Part shown: piece after piece, positions 35,179 through 44,027 of the stretch
How the letters are laid out: each line of letters begins with the position of its first letter
Numbering within the stretch: the first letter of the stretch is position 1
DNA from: Verrucomicrobiota bacterium
GTDB taxonomy: Bacteria > Verrucomicrobiota > Verrucomicrobiia > Limisphaerales > UBA9464
NCBI GenBank assembly: GCA_017309115.1
Contig: JAFLEF010000043.1
Span: 1 to 64,000 of the forward strand
Length of the DNA stretch: 64,000 bases
Direction of reading: 5' to 3'
Program-made: the position numbers and the translations under genes
The notes under the pieces: generated by a model
Told to the model about the DNA's origin: nothing
The model's database searches: none
The model's input: only the letters and a program-made list of their open reading frames with translations

Positions 35179-38100
35179 ATGCCTGGCGTCACCCGTCCCC
35201 TGCCTCCGCGCGCGCGGCGGCCAGCGGTCCCGCCGCGTCAGGATCCCCGGTTCCGCAAAGTTGAAGAACGCATCCAGGGCAACAACCGCAAACTGAAGAA
35301 GCATCCGCCTGCCCGGCAGAAAGCGAAGGAGGCGCAGTCAGCCGCCGTCGCTCCGCCCAAGGAACGGCTGGCGGGTGCGCAGGCCAATTCGGTGGACGCG
35401 ATGCAGTCGGCGCCCACGGGCAAGCCGGAGCCCAGTGGATTCCTCGCGTTGCTCCGTGCCGAGATCGAGAAAGTAATGCCGCAGAATCTCGATGAAGCGG
35501 ACAACTTCATGGAGGGCGGCCAGAAGGAGCAGATGCGCTCCGCAGTCTCCGGCAATGTCGAAGCGCAGTCGGAACAGGCCGCGGCCGGAATTCAGGGTGC
35601 GACCGAGACCGCCCCGGATCCCAGTCAGGTTCCCGCGCAACCCACCACGCCGATCCCGGGCGAGCCGGCGCCGGCCGCAGTTCCCGTTCCCGCCGCGGAG
35701 GGAATGCCTACGCCCAAGCCGGATGGTGATATCTCCTTCAAGGCCACGAAGGACGAGGCGGATAGCCGGTTGAAGGAAGCCGAGGTTACGCCCGAGCAGT
35801 GTAAGAAGGCCAATGACCCCCGTTTCAGTCAGGTCCTGACCGCCAAGGCCGCCAGCGATCAACAGTCGGAACAAGCGCCAAAACTCTATCGCGCGGCGGA
35901 ACGAAAACCGCTGGCGACCGCGGCGAATCTAGCGACTTCCGAAACGCGCTCCGGACTGGGTCGGATGCGAACGTCCCACGGTCGAGCGAAAGACGGAGTC
36001 CGGAATCGCCAGGAGGAGGCGAAGAAGCGCAACGAGTCGCGGCGCAAGGCCGTGGCCGATCACATCGAGGGAATTTATCTCCAGACCAAGACCAAGGTGG
36101 AGGCCAAATTGGCCACCCTGGAGACGGTCGTGTTGCAGCAGTTCGACGCTGGGGCCAGTGCGGCGATCGAACAGATGAAGTCCGACTCGGAACGGGACAT
36201 CGAGAAGTTCAAGGACGAGCGCTACAGCGGGATCAGAGGCAAGGGCCGTTGGATCGCCGATTTGTTCCGGCCGGTTCCCCCGGAGATTAAACAAATCCTC
36301 CAGCGCAATCGCGCGGTGTTCACCCAACGCATGGATTCTTTGGTCGTACGGATTTCCGGCACGGTCGATCGAATTCTGGGCGAAGCGAAGGCGGAGATCG
36401 GCAAGGGTCAGGCGCGCATCAAGGCTTACGTGGCGGGATTGCCTGCGGACTTGCAGGCCGTGGGTCGCGAGGCGGAAGGCCGGGTGAACGAACAGTTCAC
36501 GGCGCTCACCGAACAGGTGAACGGCGCGGCCAACGCCCTCGCGCAGAAGCTGGCGCAACGCTACAAGGAGGCGGGCGAGAAGGCCGACGCCGAACTGAAG
36601 AAGATCGAGGAGGCCAACCAGGGCGCGTTCTTCGGCTTCGTTAAAGCGCTCGGCGAGATCGTCAAATTGCTCCTCGAGTTTAAGGACAAGCTGATGTCCG
36701 TCCTGCGCAAGGGACTGGCCACCATCAAGCTCATCCTGGCCGACCCGATTGGCTTCCTGGGGAACCTCATTGCTGCGATCAAGGGCGGCATCGCGGCGTT
36801 CGTCGCCAACATCTGGACCCATCTCAAAGCCGGTTTCATCAAGTGGCTCGCCGGTCCACTCGCAGGCGCCGGGGTGGCCATTCCCAAGGACTTCTCCCTT
36901 CCCTCCATTTTCAAGCTGGTGATGGACCTGCTGGGCCTCACCTACGAGAAGCTGCGCGCCAAGGCGGTCAAACTGATCGGCGAGCGCAACGTCAAGATCC
37001 TGGAGCGGCTCTTCGAGTACGTGAAGACGCTCATCACCGAAGGACCCGCGGCGCTGTGGGAAAAGGTGAAGGAGGACCTGAGCAACCTGAAGGCGATGGT
37101 GGTCGACGCGATTCAGGATTGGATCGTCACCACCATCGTGAAGCAGGCGGTGATCAAGCTGGTGTCGATGTGTAATCCCGCCGGCGCGATCATCCAGGCG
37201 CTCACGGCCATCTACAATACGGTGATGTTCTTCATCGAGAAGGCGCAGCAAATCTGGGCTTTCGTCGAGGCGATCATCAACTCGGTTCACGCCATCGCGA
37301 CCGGGGCCATCGGCGGCGCCATTGCTTGGATCGAACAGTCGTTGGCGCGCCTGATTCCCGTGCTGATCGGATTCCTTGCGCGGTTGATCGGGCTGGGCGG
37401 CATCACGGAGAAGGTGGTTGGCATCATCAAGAAAGTGCAGGCGGCGGTGGATCGAGCCATCGACAAGGTCCTGGCGAAGATCGTGGCGACGGTGAAGAAG
37501 TTGTTCGGGAAAGCAGTGGCGGGAGCCAAGGCGGTGGGCGCGAAATTGGTCGAATGGTGGAAGGTCCGGAAGTCCCTGCGAACGCGCGACGGCGAGGCGC
37601 ACAGTCTGTACTTCGCGGGACAGGGCCGCAGCGCGAAGCTCACCGTCGCGAGCGCGCCCATGGAGGTGAAGGCCTTCGTGGCGTCCAAGGCGGCGGAGAT
37701 CAAGGCCGACAAGACGGGCAAGAAGAAGGCCGCCGCCGCGGCGCTCAAGCCCTTTATTGATGCGGTGGAAAAGGCTGAGGCGTATCCGGAGGACCAGCAC
37801 GAAAAGGCGCAGAAGGAAATCAGCGACGCCATGAACGCGATGGGGCCCTTCCTCATCGAGTTGCTCAGCAGCACCGACTGGGGGTCCGATGAGAATCCGC
37901 TGCCGCTCGATTACACCAAACGACGCGCGGGTTCATATCCGGTGCTGTACTTCGGTCCCAAGTCGGCCTCCCGCATTCCCCAGTCCCTGCTTCAGGGCGG
38001 CAGTAAAACCGAGATCGATAAGATTCTGACCAAGCCCGAACGCGATGCCTGGAAGAGCCAAGGCAAAATCATTACCCGCTATGCCCCGTACCAAAAGCAG

Positions 38101-38463
38101 GCGCTCCCGGCCGGCGGCCCGACCATTGGGCTCGACGCCGCGTATCAGGTCGAGGTCGGAAAGAAAGTGAAGTACAAGGCGGGGAAGACGGCAGGGGGCG
38201 GACTCATCAACAGTTTGTTGCATCCGTACGGCTACCGGGCGCGGTCGGAGGGCAAGGACGGCGACCACATCGTCGAGATGCAAATCGGGGGACCGAATGC
38301 GATCGGAAACCTGTGGCCTCTCGACAAGGGCGAGAATCGTTCGAGCGGCGCCGCCCTGGCGGGTCGGAAGGTGACGACACCGGAGGGCAAGTCGCTCGGC
38401 ATCGACGAAGCCAACAAGAAGCGGAAGAACAACCTGACCCTCATGATCGTGAAGACGCTCTGA
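35179..38463 (+). CDS. Probable eCIS cargo / tape-measure-like protein with C-terminal HNH-like nuclease motif
   Basis: A 1094-residue protein. Residues 1-260 are basic, Pro/Ala-rich and probably disordered; ~270-470 are charged coiled-coil helices; ~480-830 are hydrophobic and amphipathic helices (GFLGNLIAAIKGGIAAFVAN, GGAIAWIEQSLARLIPVLIG) as in the central part of eCIS-associated toxins. A linker leads to a C-terminal domain with DHIVEMQIGGPNAIGNLWPL starting at residue 1029 and GENRSSG after it, an HNH-type pattern (H1030, N1044, N1053 or nearby). The DUF4157 peptidase domain of many eCIS cargos is absent. It is the last gene of the string, directly after the ATPase, and no immunity-like gene follows. 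Because no other tape measure was found, its long helical body could also serve that role. Confidence 0.7.
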   Translation: MPGVTRPLPPRARRPAVPPRQDPRFRKVEERIQGNNRKLKKHPPARQKAKEAQSAAVAPPKERLAGAQANSVDAMQSAPTGKPEPSGFLALLRAEIEKVMPQNLDEADNFMEGGQKEQMRSAVSGNVEAQSEQAAAGIQGATETAPDPSQVPAQPTTPIPGEPAPAAVPVPAAEGMPTPKPDGDISFKATKDEADSRLKEAEVTPEQCKKANDPRFSQVLTAKAASDQQSEQAPKLYRAAERKPLATAANLATSETRSGLGRMRTSHGRAKDGVRNRQEEAKKRNESRRKAVADHIEGIYLQTKTKVEAKLATLETVVLQQFDAGASAAIEQMKSDSERDIEKFKDERYSGIRGKGRWIADLFRPVPPEIKQILQRNRAVFTQRMDSLVVRISGTVDRILGEAKAEIGKGQARIKAYVAGLPADLQAVGREAEGRVNEQFTALTEQVNGAANALAQKLAQRYKEAGEKADAELKKIEEANQGAFFGFVKALGEIVKLLLEFKDKLMSVLRKGLATIKLILADPIGFLGNLIAAIKGGIAAFVANIWTHLKAGFIKWLAGPLAGAGVAIPKDFSLPSIFKLVMDLLGLTYEKLRAKAVKLIGERNVKILERLFEYVKTLITEGPAALWEKVKEDLSNLKAMVVDAIQDWIVTTIVKQAVIKLVSMCNPAGAIIQALTAIYNTVMFFIEKAQQIWAFVEAIINSVHAIATGAIGGAIAWIEQSLARLIPVLIGFLARLIGLGGITEKVVGIIKKVQAAVDRAIDKVLAKIVATVKKLFGKAVAGAKAVGAKLVEWWKVRKSLRTRDGEAHSLYFAGQGRSAKLTVASAPMEVKAFVASKAAEIKADKTGKKKAAAAALKPFIDAVEKAEAYPEDQHEKAQKEISDAMNAMGPFLIELLSSTDWGSDENPLPLDYTKRRAGSYPVLYFGPKSASRIPQSLLQGGSKTEIDKILTKPERDAWKSQGKIITRYAPYQKQALPAGGPTIGLDAAYQVEVGKKVKYKAGKTAGGGLINSLLHPYGYRARSEGKDGDHIVEMQIGGPNAIGNLWPLDKGENRSSGAALAGRKVTTPEGKSLGIDEANKKRKNNLTLMIVKTL

Positions 38464-38474
38464 GGGGGGGTTAT

Positions 38475-38503
38475 CCGCAGATTTACGCAGATTTACGCAG
38501 ATT
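38475..38503 (+). repeat. CGCAGATTTA tandem repeat after the eCIS operon
   Basis: Three near-identical decamers (CCGCAGATTTACGCAGATTT and one more) lie 11 bp after the eCIS stop. The same family appears, in inverted pairs, at 42181-42210 and 42298-42331, so it brackets the glycosyltransferase gene. It may act in transcript ends or as a dispersed intergenic repeat. Confidence 0.6.
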
Positions 38504-38545
38504 CGATCTTGAGGAAAAGGTCGTGGCGCTCGAAACGCCCTTCCC

Positions 38546-38636
38546 GGTCGGGCGACGCTCCGCGGAGCCGTCCGTGTGTGGAGGACTGACGCGTCTCTTC
38601 GCAGAGACGCGTACGGCTCGGTAGAAACCTCGCCCT
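38546..38636 (+). repeat. GTAG/GTCG-type palindromic repeat, copy 2, with inverted right end
   Basis: GGTCGGGCGACGCTCCGCGG and following bases match 172-222. The right end (ACGGCTCGGTAGAAACCTCG then CCCTACC) is roughly the inverse of the left, so two REP-like units face each other around a GACGCGTCTC/GAGACGCGT hairpin. The CTCTCAACT array at 38678-38710 follows. No gene is seen in 38464-38716. Confidence 0.55.
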
Positions 38637-38716
38637 ACCCTCCTTACCGCTTACCGCTTACCGCTTACCCGCCTTTACCTCTCAGCTCTCAACTCTCAGC
38701 TCTCAGCTTCTCCGAG

Positions 38717-41700
38717 ATGCTCATCTCCTGCCTCATGCCCACTGCGGATCGCCGGGCCTTCGTGCCTCGGGCGATTCGTCAGTTTTTGGAGCAGGATTAT
38801 CCGGAGCGCGAACTGGTCGTGCTCGATGACGGTCGGGACGCGGTTGGGGACTTGATTCCTTCTGATTCGCGCATTCGGTACCTGCGGCTGCCACAACGAC
38901 TGATCCTGGGCGAAAAGCGGAACCTCGCTGTCCGGGAAGCGCAGGGAGGACTTCTGGCGCATTGGGACGACGACGATTGGATGGCGCCTTGGCGATTGCG
39001 CTATCAGGTGGAGCGGTTGCTGGCGTCCGGAGCCGATCTGTGTGGTCTCGACCGGGTGTGGTTCATGGACGAGGAAAGTCAGCACGCTTGGCAGTACGTC
39101 TATCCGCGAGACCAACGCCGTTGGGTCTGCGGCGGAACGCTCACCTATCGCCGCGCCTTCGCGTTGCGGAACCCATTCCCGAAGGTGAAACAGGGGGAGG
39201 ACACGCGCTTTGTCTGGGCAGATGCCTCGGCCCGGTTTGAAGTCTTGGAGAACCCCGACTTCTACGTCGCGCGGGTGCACCGTAAGAACACCAGTCCCAA
39301 AGCTACCGCGGGTGCCTTTTGGCATCCGGTAGCGTGGACGCGGGTGCAGGACGTCATGGGCTCCCCAGCAGCGCCGGTTCGGGTGGCCCCGGTGGTTGCC
39401 GAAACCCAGGCGCTAGTGAGGAAGCCAGTCCTCGTGGCGGCCGGTGGTGGTGTGGGCGACATCTTGCGAATGACGCCCTTGATCCGGGCGCTGGCGCAAT
39501 TGGGTCATCCCGTGGATGTGCTGCTGACTCCGGACTATCCCGGGACGGCCACGTTGCTGGAAGGTGCTCCGGAGATCCGTCGGCTCCGCGTGCTAGCGGG
39601 AAAGAGGGGTTCCCTCCCAAGTGACTTCCTGACCTCGCCGTACGACTGGGCCTTCTCCAATGCGCTGACGGGTGGGGTCGCGAATGTGGTGAAGTCCGAG
39701 CGGCGTCAGACCTTTGACTTGGCAGAGTGGCGGGCGCTGGGTGACAGCGTGTGTGTGGAGCGAATGGCCCGACTGGCTGGCTGGACCGGGCCAATGCCGG
39801 AACCGTTCGCGCGCGCGTCCGATCGGGACTTCCAACTTCCCGCGGGAACCGTCGCACTGCATCCCGGGTGCAAGCGAACCTGGCCGTGGAAGAAGTGGCA
39901 TGGCTTTGCCGAGCTGGCGGAACGATTGGAACACGTCGTGGTGGTGGGCACGCCGGAAGATCGAGACGTGACCGGAACCTACTTCGGGAAACCGTTCGCC
40001 TGGCCCGAGCATGTGCGGGACTTCACCGGGCAACTCGATTTGCGCGACACGGCGGCGTTACTGCGGCAGTGCGCCGCGCTGATCAGCAATGATTCCGGCC
40101 TGTTGCATCTCGGAGCGGCTGTCGGCACTCCCACCTGGGGAATCTTCGGACTGACGAGTCCGGGCCGTGAGTTGATGCCGTCGTCCCGGGCGCAGGCGAT
40201 TGAGAAGCACCTTCCCTGCGAAGCTGCTTGCCGTCAGCAGCCCTGGGGCCGCCGGAACTGCGAGCATCAGCTGGAGTGTCTCAAGAAGTTGTCAGTGGAG
40301 GACGTTATGGCAGCGATGAAACTGGCAGTTCCGCAGCGGTCCGGCTTCACCATTTTCCCCGCCCGAAGTGATCCGAGGTCGCGGCGGGTCGAGCGGGTGA
40401 CGGTGGCGGCACGGGTGTCAGGGGGACTGGGCGACGTGTTGCTTGCAGGGGCGTTGCTGCGGGATTTGTTCGCTGAGTTGAAGGACTGCGAGATCGACGT
40501 GTTCCATCACTCCCCGGACGCCGCCCGAGAGGTTTTGCAAGGGGCCCGCTTCGTTCGCTCGGTACGCTCCCAGGCGGAGTTTGGTGCGGCGCGTTTGCGG
40601 GGTGATCTGGTCGTGGAGATCACCCAGTTCGTCCGACTGGAATGTCGTCAACCGGCGCGATTGGAAGCGATCTGTCCTGGCTTTGTTGCGCGGCAGGCCG
40701 AGTGCGTCCGCCGGTTGGAGAACTATCGGGGCCTGGTCCAAGCGCATCCGCAGCTGGACGGGCTGTGGGGTCGGATTTGCGTGCAGGAAGGTCGCAACCG
40801 CCGCACCGGACCTCGGTATTTGGCCGGCCTGCCGGAGGACGACGAGCTCTTCGCGGCGCCGGATCTCCGAGGCTACCGCTTCTTCGAAGAGCAGCTCGCG
40901 ACCCGGGGCGCGTATGTGACGGTCCACGATGGCTTCGACACAACGCAAGGTCTGGCTCCGGGCACCGCTACCAAGTGCTGGCCGCTGCAACACTGGGAGG
41001 AATTGGTCGCGCAGATTCACCGGGAACAGCCGGGGATTTTGGTGGTGCAACTGGGCAGTCGCACTAGTCGCCCCATCCCGGGTGTGGACTTGAATCTCGT
41101 GGGACGAACGACGCTCGCGGAATCGGCTTGGGTATTGAAGAACGCCCGGGCGCATGTAGACGGAGACTCTGGGCTCGTTCATTTGGCGCGAGCGCTCCAC
41201 GTTCCGGCAGTGGTGCTGTTCGGTCCGACCGATCACGAGTTCTTCGGATATCGGGAGAATCAGAATCTGTGCCCTTCGGGCTGTCGCAATTGCTGGTGGT
41301 CCACGCCGACGTGGCTGGCGCGGTGTCCGCGGGGTTTGGCCGAGCCGGAATGCCTGGCGTCCATCCTGCCTGACCGGGTGTTGGCCGCTCTGGCCCCTAT
41401 GCTCGAACGTTCGACCGTAATGCGAATTACGCCGGAAGCCGGTCGGCTCTATGACACTGCCACGCGGCAACGGTTCGCCGCGGTGTTGGAGGATCTCTTT
41501 CGCCGATTGGAACTGCCGCCGGTGCCGATCTCCCAGCACTCGCAATCCGCCGACTCGGGTTTGTATCTGCACGCTTCGAAGCAATGGGAGTACCTGTTCG
41601 CGTGGGAACAGCTGCAGCGGGCTGAAGGTGGTTCGCTGGCCGGGCTGAAGGTGGCCGATGTCGGCGGTGGGCGGGGAGCATTGGCGCCGTATCTGGCGGG

Positions 41701-42181
41701 GTGCGGGGCGTCGGTGGATTCCTTCGATCTCGACTACCTGTGGGACAGCGCTGGGGATCCAGAAGTTGAAGGGCGCTTTCTCCGTTGGGCGGAGGCGCAC
41801 GGTGTTCGATCGCGGTTTGCGTCGTTGTTTAATCTGCCGGTGCCAGATGCGACCTACGACGTCGTGACCTGCATCTCCGTGGTCGAGCATGTGCCCTTCA
41901 AACGGGCGGCCTTACGCGAGGCCCTGCGGGTGCTCAAACCCGGCGGCCGCTTGATTCTGACCTTCGACTTCTCCGCCACGCCGGAGCGGCATCAGGACGC
42001 CCTCCGGTGCGAGATCTTCAGTCCGGAGTCGCTGGCGGCAACCCTGCGGGAATTGGCCAGTGTTTGGGAGTTCTCCGAGGAGTCGTTGACTCAAAGCCTC
42101 CGGGAGATTCAGAACGACCGGGTGTTGGGCATCCCCGAAGGCATGACCGTCGGTGGTCTGGTGCTGCGCCGGGAGGGTTAA
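38717..42181 (+). CDS. Four-domain glycosyltransferase/methyltransferase fusion (GT2-GT9-GT9-SAM)
   Basis: A 1154-residue cytoplasmic fusion. Residues 1-210 are a GT2-type transferase (MLISCLMPTADRRAFVPRAI; nucleotide-sugar and metal motif HWDDDDW). Residues ~236-560 are a GT9 heptosyltransferase-like domain (AAGGGVGDILRMTPLIRAL; ALHPGCKRTWPWKKWHGFAE; ISNDSGLLHLGAAVGTPTWG). Residues ~565-900 are a second GT9-like domain (SGGLGDVLLAGALLRDL; VDGDSGLVHLARALHVPAVV). From ~979 a class I methyltransferase follows (VADVGGGRGALAPYLAGCGA; CISVVEHVPF; LREALRVLKPGGRLILTF). It probably builds and methylates a glycan, acceptor unknown. ATG 38717 is used because upstream in-frame sequence is repeat-derived. 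Convergent with the sigma-54 activator. Confidence 0.85.
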   Translation: MLISCLMPTADRRAFVPRAIRQFLEQDYPERELVVLDDGRDAVGDLIPSDSRIRYLRLPQRLILGEKRNLAVREAQGGLLAHWDDDDWMAPWRLRYQVERLLASGADLCGLDRVWFMDEESQHAWQYVYPRDQRRWVCGGTLTYRRAFALRNPFPKVKQGEDTRFVWADASARFEVLENPDFYVARVHRKNTSPKATAGAFWHPVAWTRVQDVMGSPAAPVRVAPVVAETQALVRKPVLVAAGGGVGDILRMTPLIRALAQLGHPVDVLLTPDYPGTATLLEGAPEIRRLRVLAGKRGSLPSDFLTSPYDWAFSNALTGGVANVVKSERRQTFDLAEWRALGDSVCVERMARLAGWTGPMPEPFARASDRDFQLPAGTVALHPGCKRTWPWKKWHGFAELAERLEHVVVVGTPEDRDVTGTYFGKPFAWPEHVRDFTGQLDLRDTAALLRQCAALISNDSGLLHLGAAVGTPTWGIFGLTSPGRELMPSSRAQAIEKHLPCEAACRQQPWGRRNCEHQLECLKKLSVEDVMAAMKLAVPQRSGFTIFPARSDPRSRRVERVTVAARVSGGLGDVLLAGALLRDLFAELKDCEIDVFHHSPDAAREVLQGARFVRSVRSQAEFGAARLRGDLVVEITQFVRLECRQPARLEAICPGFVARQAECVRRLENYRGLVQAHPQLDGLWGRICVQEGRNRRTGPRYLAGLPEDDELFAAPDLRGYRFFEEQLATRGAYVTVHDGFDTTQGLAPGTATKCWPLQHWEELVAQIHREQPGILVVQLGSRTSRPIPGVDLNLVGRTTLAESAWVLKNARAHVDGDSGLVHLARALHVPAVVLFGPTDHEFFGYRENQNLCPSGCRNCWWSTPTWLARCPRGLAEPECLASILPDRVLAALAPMLERSTVMRITPEAGRLYDTATRQRFAAVLEDLFRRLELPPVPISQHSQSADSGLYLHASKQWEYLFAWEQLQRAEGGSLAGLKVADVGGGRGALAPYLAGCGASVDSFDLDYLWDSAGDPEVEGRFLRWAEAHGVRSRFASLFNLPVPDATYDVVTCISVVEHVPFKRAALREALRVLKPGGRLILTFDFSATPERHQDALRCEIFSPESLAATLRELASVWEFSEESLTQSLREIQNDRVLGIPEGMTVGGLVLRREG

Positions 42182-42331
42182 CCGCAGATTGGCGGATTAA
42201 CGCAGATTTTTCGGGAAACGATTTCTGCTTGTGGCTAGTGCGATCGTGAGTGTCCCTCTGGAGACCCAACTACCGACCTCTTTTTCTCCGAAGTTTCTAA
42301 TCTGCGTTAATCTGTGTTAATCTGCGATTAC
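42181..42331. terminator. Inverted CGCAGATTAA repeats between convergent genes
   Basis: The left arm, CCGCAGATTGGCGGATTAAC and following bases (42181-42210), is complementary to the right arm at 42298-42331 (ATCTGCGTTAATCTGTGTTA and on). The pair lies between the stops of two convergent genes and would fold into a long stem with a ~87-nt loop, so it may end transcripts from both sides. It is the same family as 38475-38503. Confidence 0.5.
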
Positions 42332-42358
42332 CATCTCCCCCTCCGCAACCCAGGCCGC

Positions 42359-43771
42359 TCAGCGATCACGCACGGCAGAGGGAACGGAAGCGGCGGTGGA
42401 GGTCAACCCGTGCTTGCGCATGAGTTCCCAGAAGGCACGGCGATGCTTGCCGCTGGCTTCGGCGGCGTGGCTGATGTTGCCGCCGTGGGCGCGCAATAAA
42501 TCGGAGAGGAACGCTCGCTCGAAGTCGGCTACCGCTCGGGCCTTGAGCTCCTTGAAGTCGGTGGCGAGCGGCTGCGCTTCGGCCTCGTCGAAGACCACGT
42601 CATCGGGTTGCAGCAAATCCCGGTCGGCTAGGACCACGGCGCGCTGAATGACGTTCTCGAGTTCCCGAATGTTTCCCGGCCAGGAATAGCTGAGCAGTTT
42701 CTGGCGGGTTGGGGCACTGATCCCGCGAACGAGCGCCCCGAATTGATCCGCGTATCGACGCAGAAAGAAGTCGGCCAGATCGGAGATATCCTCCCGGCGT
42801 TCCCGCAGCGGAGCCAGCCGGATGGGAATGATGTTCAACCGATAGAACAGGTCGGCGCGGAAGCGTCCAGCCTGCACGGCGTCGCGCAGATTCCCATTGC
42901 TGGCGGCCAGCACCCGAACGTCGGCAAGGCGGGATTGCCGCGCTCCGACAGGTCGGAACTCCTTCTCCTGAAGAAACCGGAGCAATTTGACCTGGGCGGG
43001 CGGCGCGAGGCTGTCGACTTCATCCAGGAAGAGCGTTCCTCCCTCGGCTTCGGCCACCAACCCCTCGGCCGCGCGCTGCGCACCGGTGTAGGCGCCCGCC
43101 GTGTGCCCGAAAAGTTCGTTCTCCACGAGGTCCAGCGGGAGAGCGCCGCAATTCACCGGAACAAACGGACGTTCCAGTCGCGGACTGAGCCGGTGCAGCG
43201 CGCGGGCGAACAGTTCCTTCCCGGTGCCAGTTTCCCCGGCGATGAACACGCTGGCCTCACAGCGCGCCAGGGAGGGCAGCTTGCGCAATTCAGCCACCAG
43301 CGCCGGGCTGTGGCCCACGATGTGCCCGAGTCCCAACCGATCCTTCATGGATTGAAGATCCTCATCGGGAGCTGGGCCGAGCTCGCCGGCTTCCTCCAAG
43401 TGGTGCTGCAGTCGGGGCAGGACATCTACCGGGCGGAGAGGCGCGACCAGGAAGTCGCAGAATCCCTCGTGCAAGGCGGTGAGAATGGCGTCGGGTTCCC
43501 CGTCCGCCGCGACGAGGAACCAGGGAAGATCCCGGGGAAGTCCGAGCCTCTGAGGCAGCCCGGCGAGATCGGCCGCGCCGGTGGCTCCGGAATGAACCAC
43601 GAATCCCGCCACCGGTGAATCTGCCCCGCGTCGCTTGGGGCGCGAGCCGGGCTTGGGCATCAACGTGGAGCGTACCACCGAATAGCGGCCCGTGGATTCC
43701 AGCAGCTGTCGCAGGGATTCGCCGAGGACGCTCGTCTTCGGTTCCAGAATCCAGATGCGACGGGTCTCCAT
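42359..43771 (-). CDS. Sigma-54-dependent transcriptional activator with degenerate receiver
   Basis: A 470-residue NtrC-family protein. Residues ~1-125 look like a receiver domain (RRIWILEPKTSVLGESL, AILTALHEGFCDFLVAPLRP) but the usual phospho-accepting Asp strand reads GFVVHSGA, so phosphorylation control is doubtful. The AAA+ domain has Walker A GETGTGKE, the sigma-54 contact loop GAYTGA (variant of GAFTGA), Walker B GGTLFLDEV and the R-finger region RFRADLFYRLN. A Fis-type helix-turn-helix ends it (LRAHGGNISHAAEASGKHRR). It should open promoters with a -24/-12 element; none was recognised near the eCIS. ATG 43771 is preferred over 43852, which adds a basic, unrelated leader. Confidence 0.9.
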   Translation of the reverse strand: METRRIWILEPKTSVLGESLRQLLESTGRYSVVRSTLMPKPGSRPKRRGADSPVAGFVVHSGATGAADLAGLPQRLGLPRDLPWFLVAADGEPDAILTALHEGFCDFLVAPLRPVDVLPRLQHHLEEAGELGPAPDEDLQSMKDRLGLGHIVGHSPALVAELRKLPSLARCEASVFIAGETGTGKELFARALHRLSPRLERPFVPVNCGALPLDLVENELFGHTAGAYTGAQRAAEGLVAEAEGGTLFLDEVDSLAPPAQVKLLRFLQEKEFRPVGARQSRLADVRVLAASNGNLRDAVQAGRFRADLFYRLNIIPIRLAPLRERREDISDLADFFLRRYADQFGALVRGISAPTRQKLLSYSWPGNIRELENVIQRAVVLADRDLLQPDDVVFDEAEAQPLATDFKELKARAVADFERAFLSDLLRAHGGNISHAAEASGKHRRAFWELMRKHGLTSTAASVPSAVRDR

Positions 43772-44027
43772 GGCGGTACGGGGAAGTCTAGTCGCGGCCG
43801 GATGCCGGGCGTGGGTTCGGCCGCGAAACGCCGAGCGGACCGCCGTTGGCATGCCCGAGGGATCCGCTCATCAGAAACATGCCTGCCACGGCCGAAGGGA
43901 CGGCGAACCAGGGTCGCTCTGGAGTGGGTGGGATCATCACCAGGGGGCAGTCGAGTGGATAATCAAAACGTGCGCCGTTGAGCCGGGCTTACAATCCTTT
44001 TTCTGGGGTACGCGTGGAGTGTTTCCG

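Noticed and set aside
35929-37800. A 623-codon open frame on the minus strand
   Set aside because: It lies inside the effector gene, has no family resemblance, and is an effect of high GC and codon bias.
9093-38463. Prophage
   Set aside because: Sheath, tube and baseplate genes are present, but no capsid, portal, terminase, integrase or lysis gene; a DUF4255 cap and Afp15-type ATPase point to an eCIS.
35179-38463. DUF4157 peptidase domain in the eCIS cargo
   Set aside because: No HExxH motif of that family is visible in the N-terminal region.
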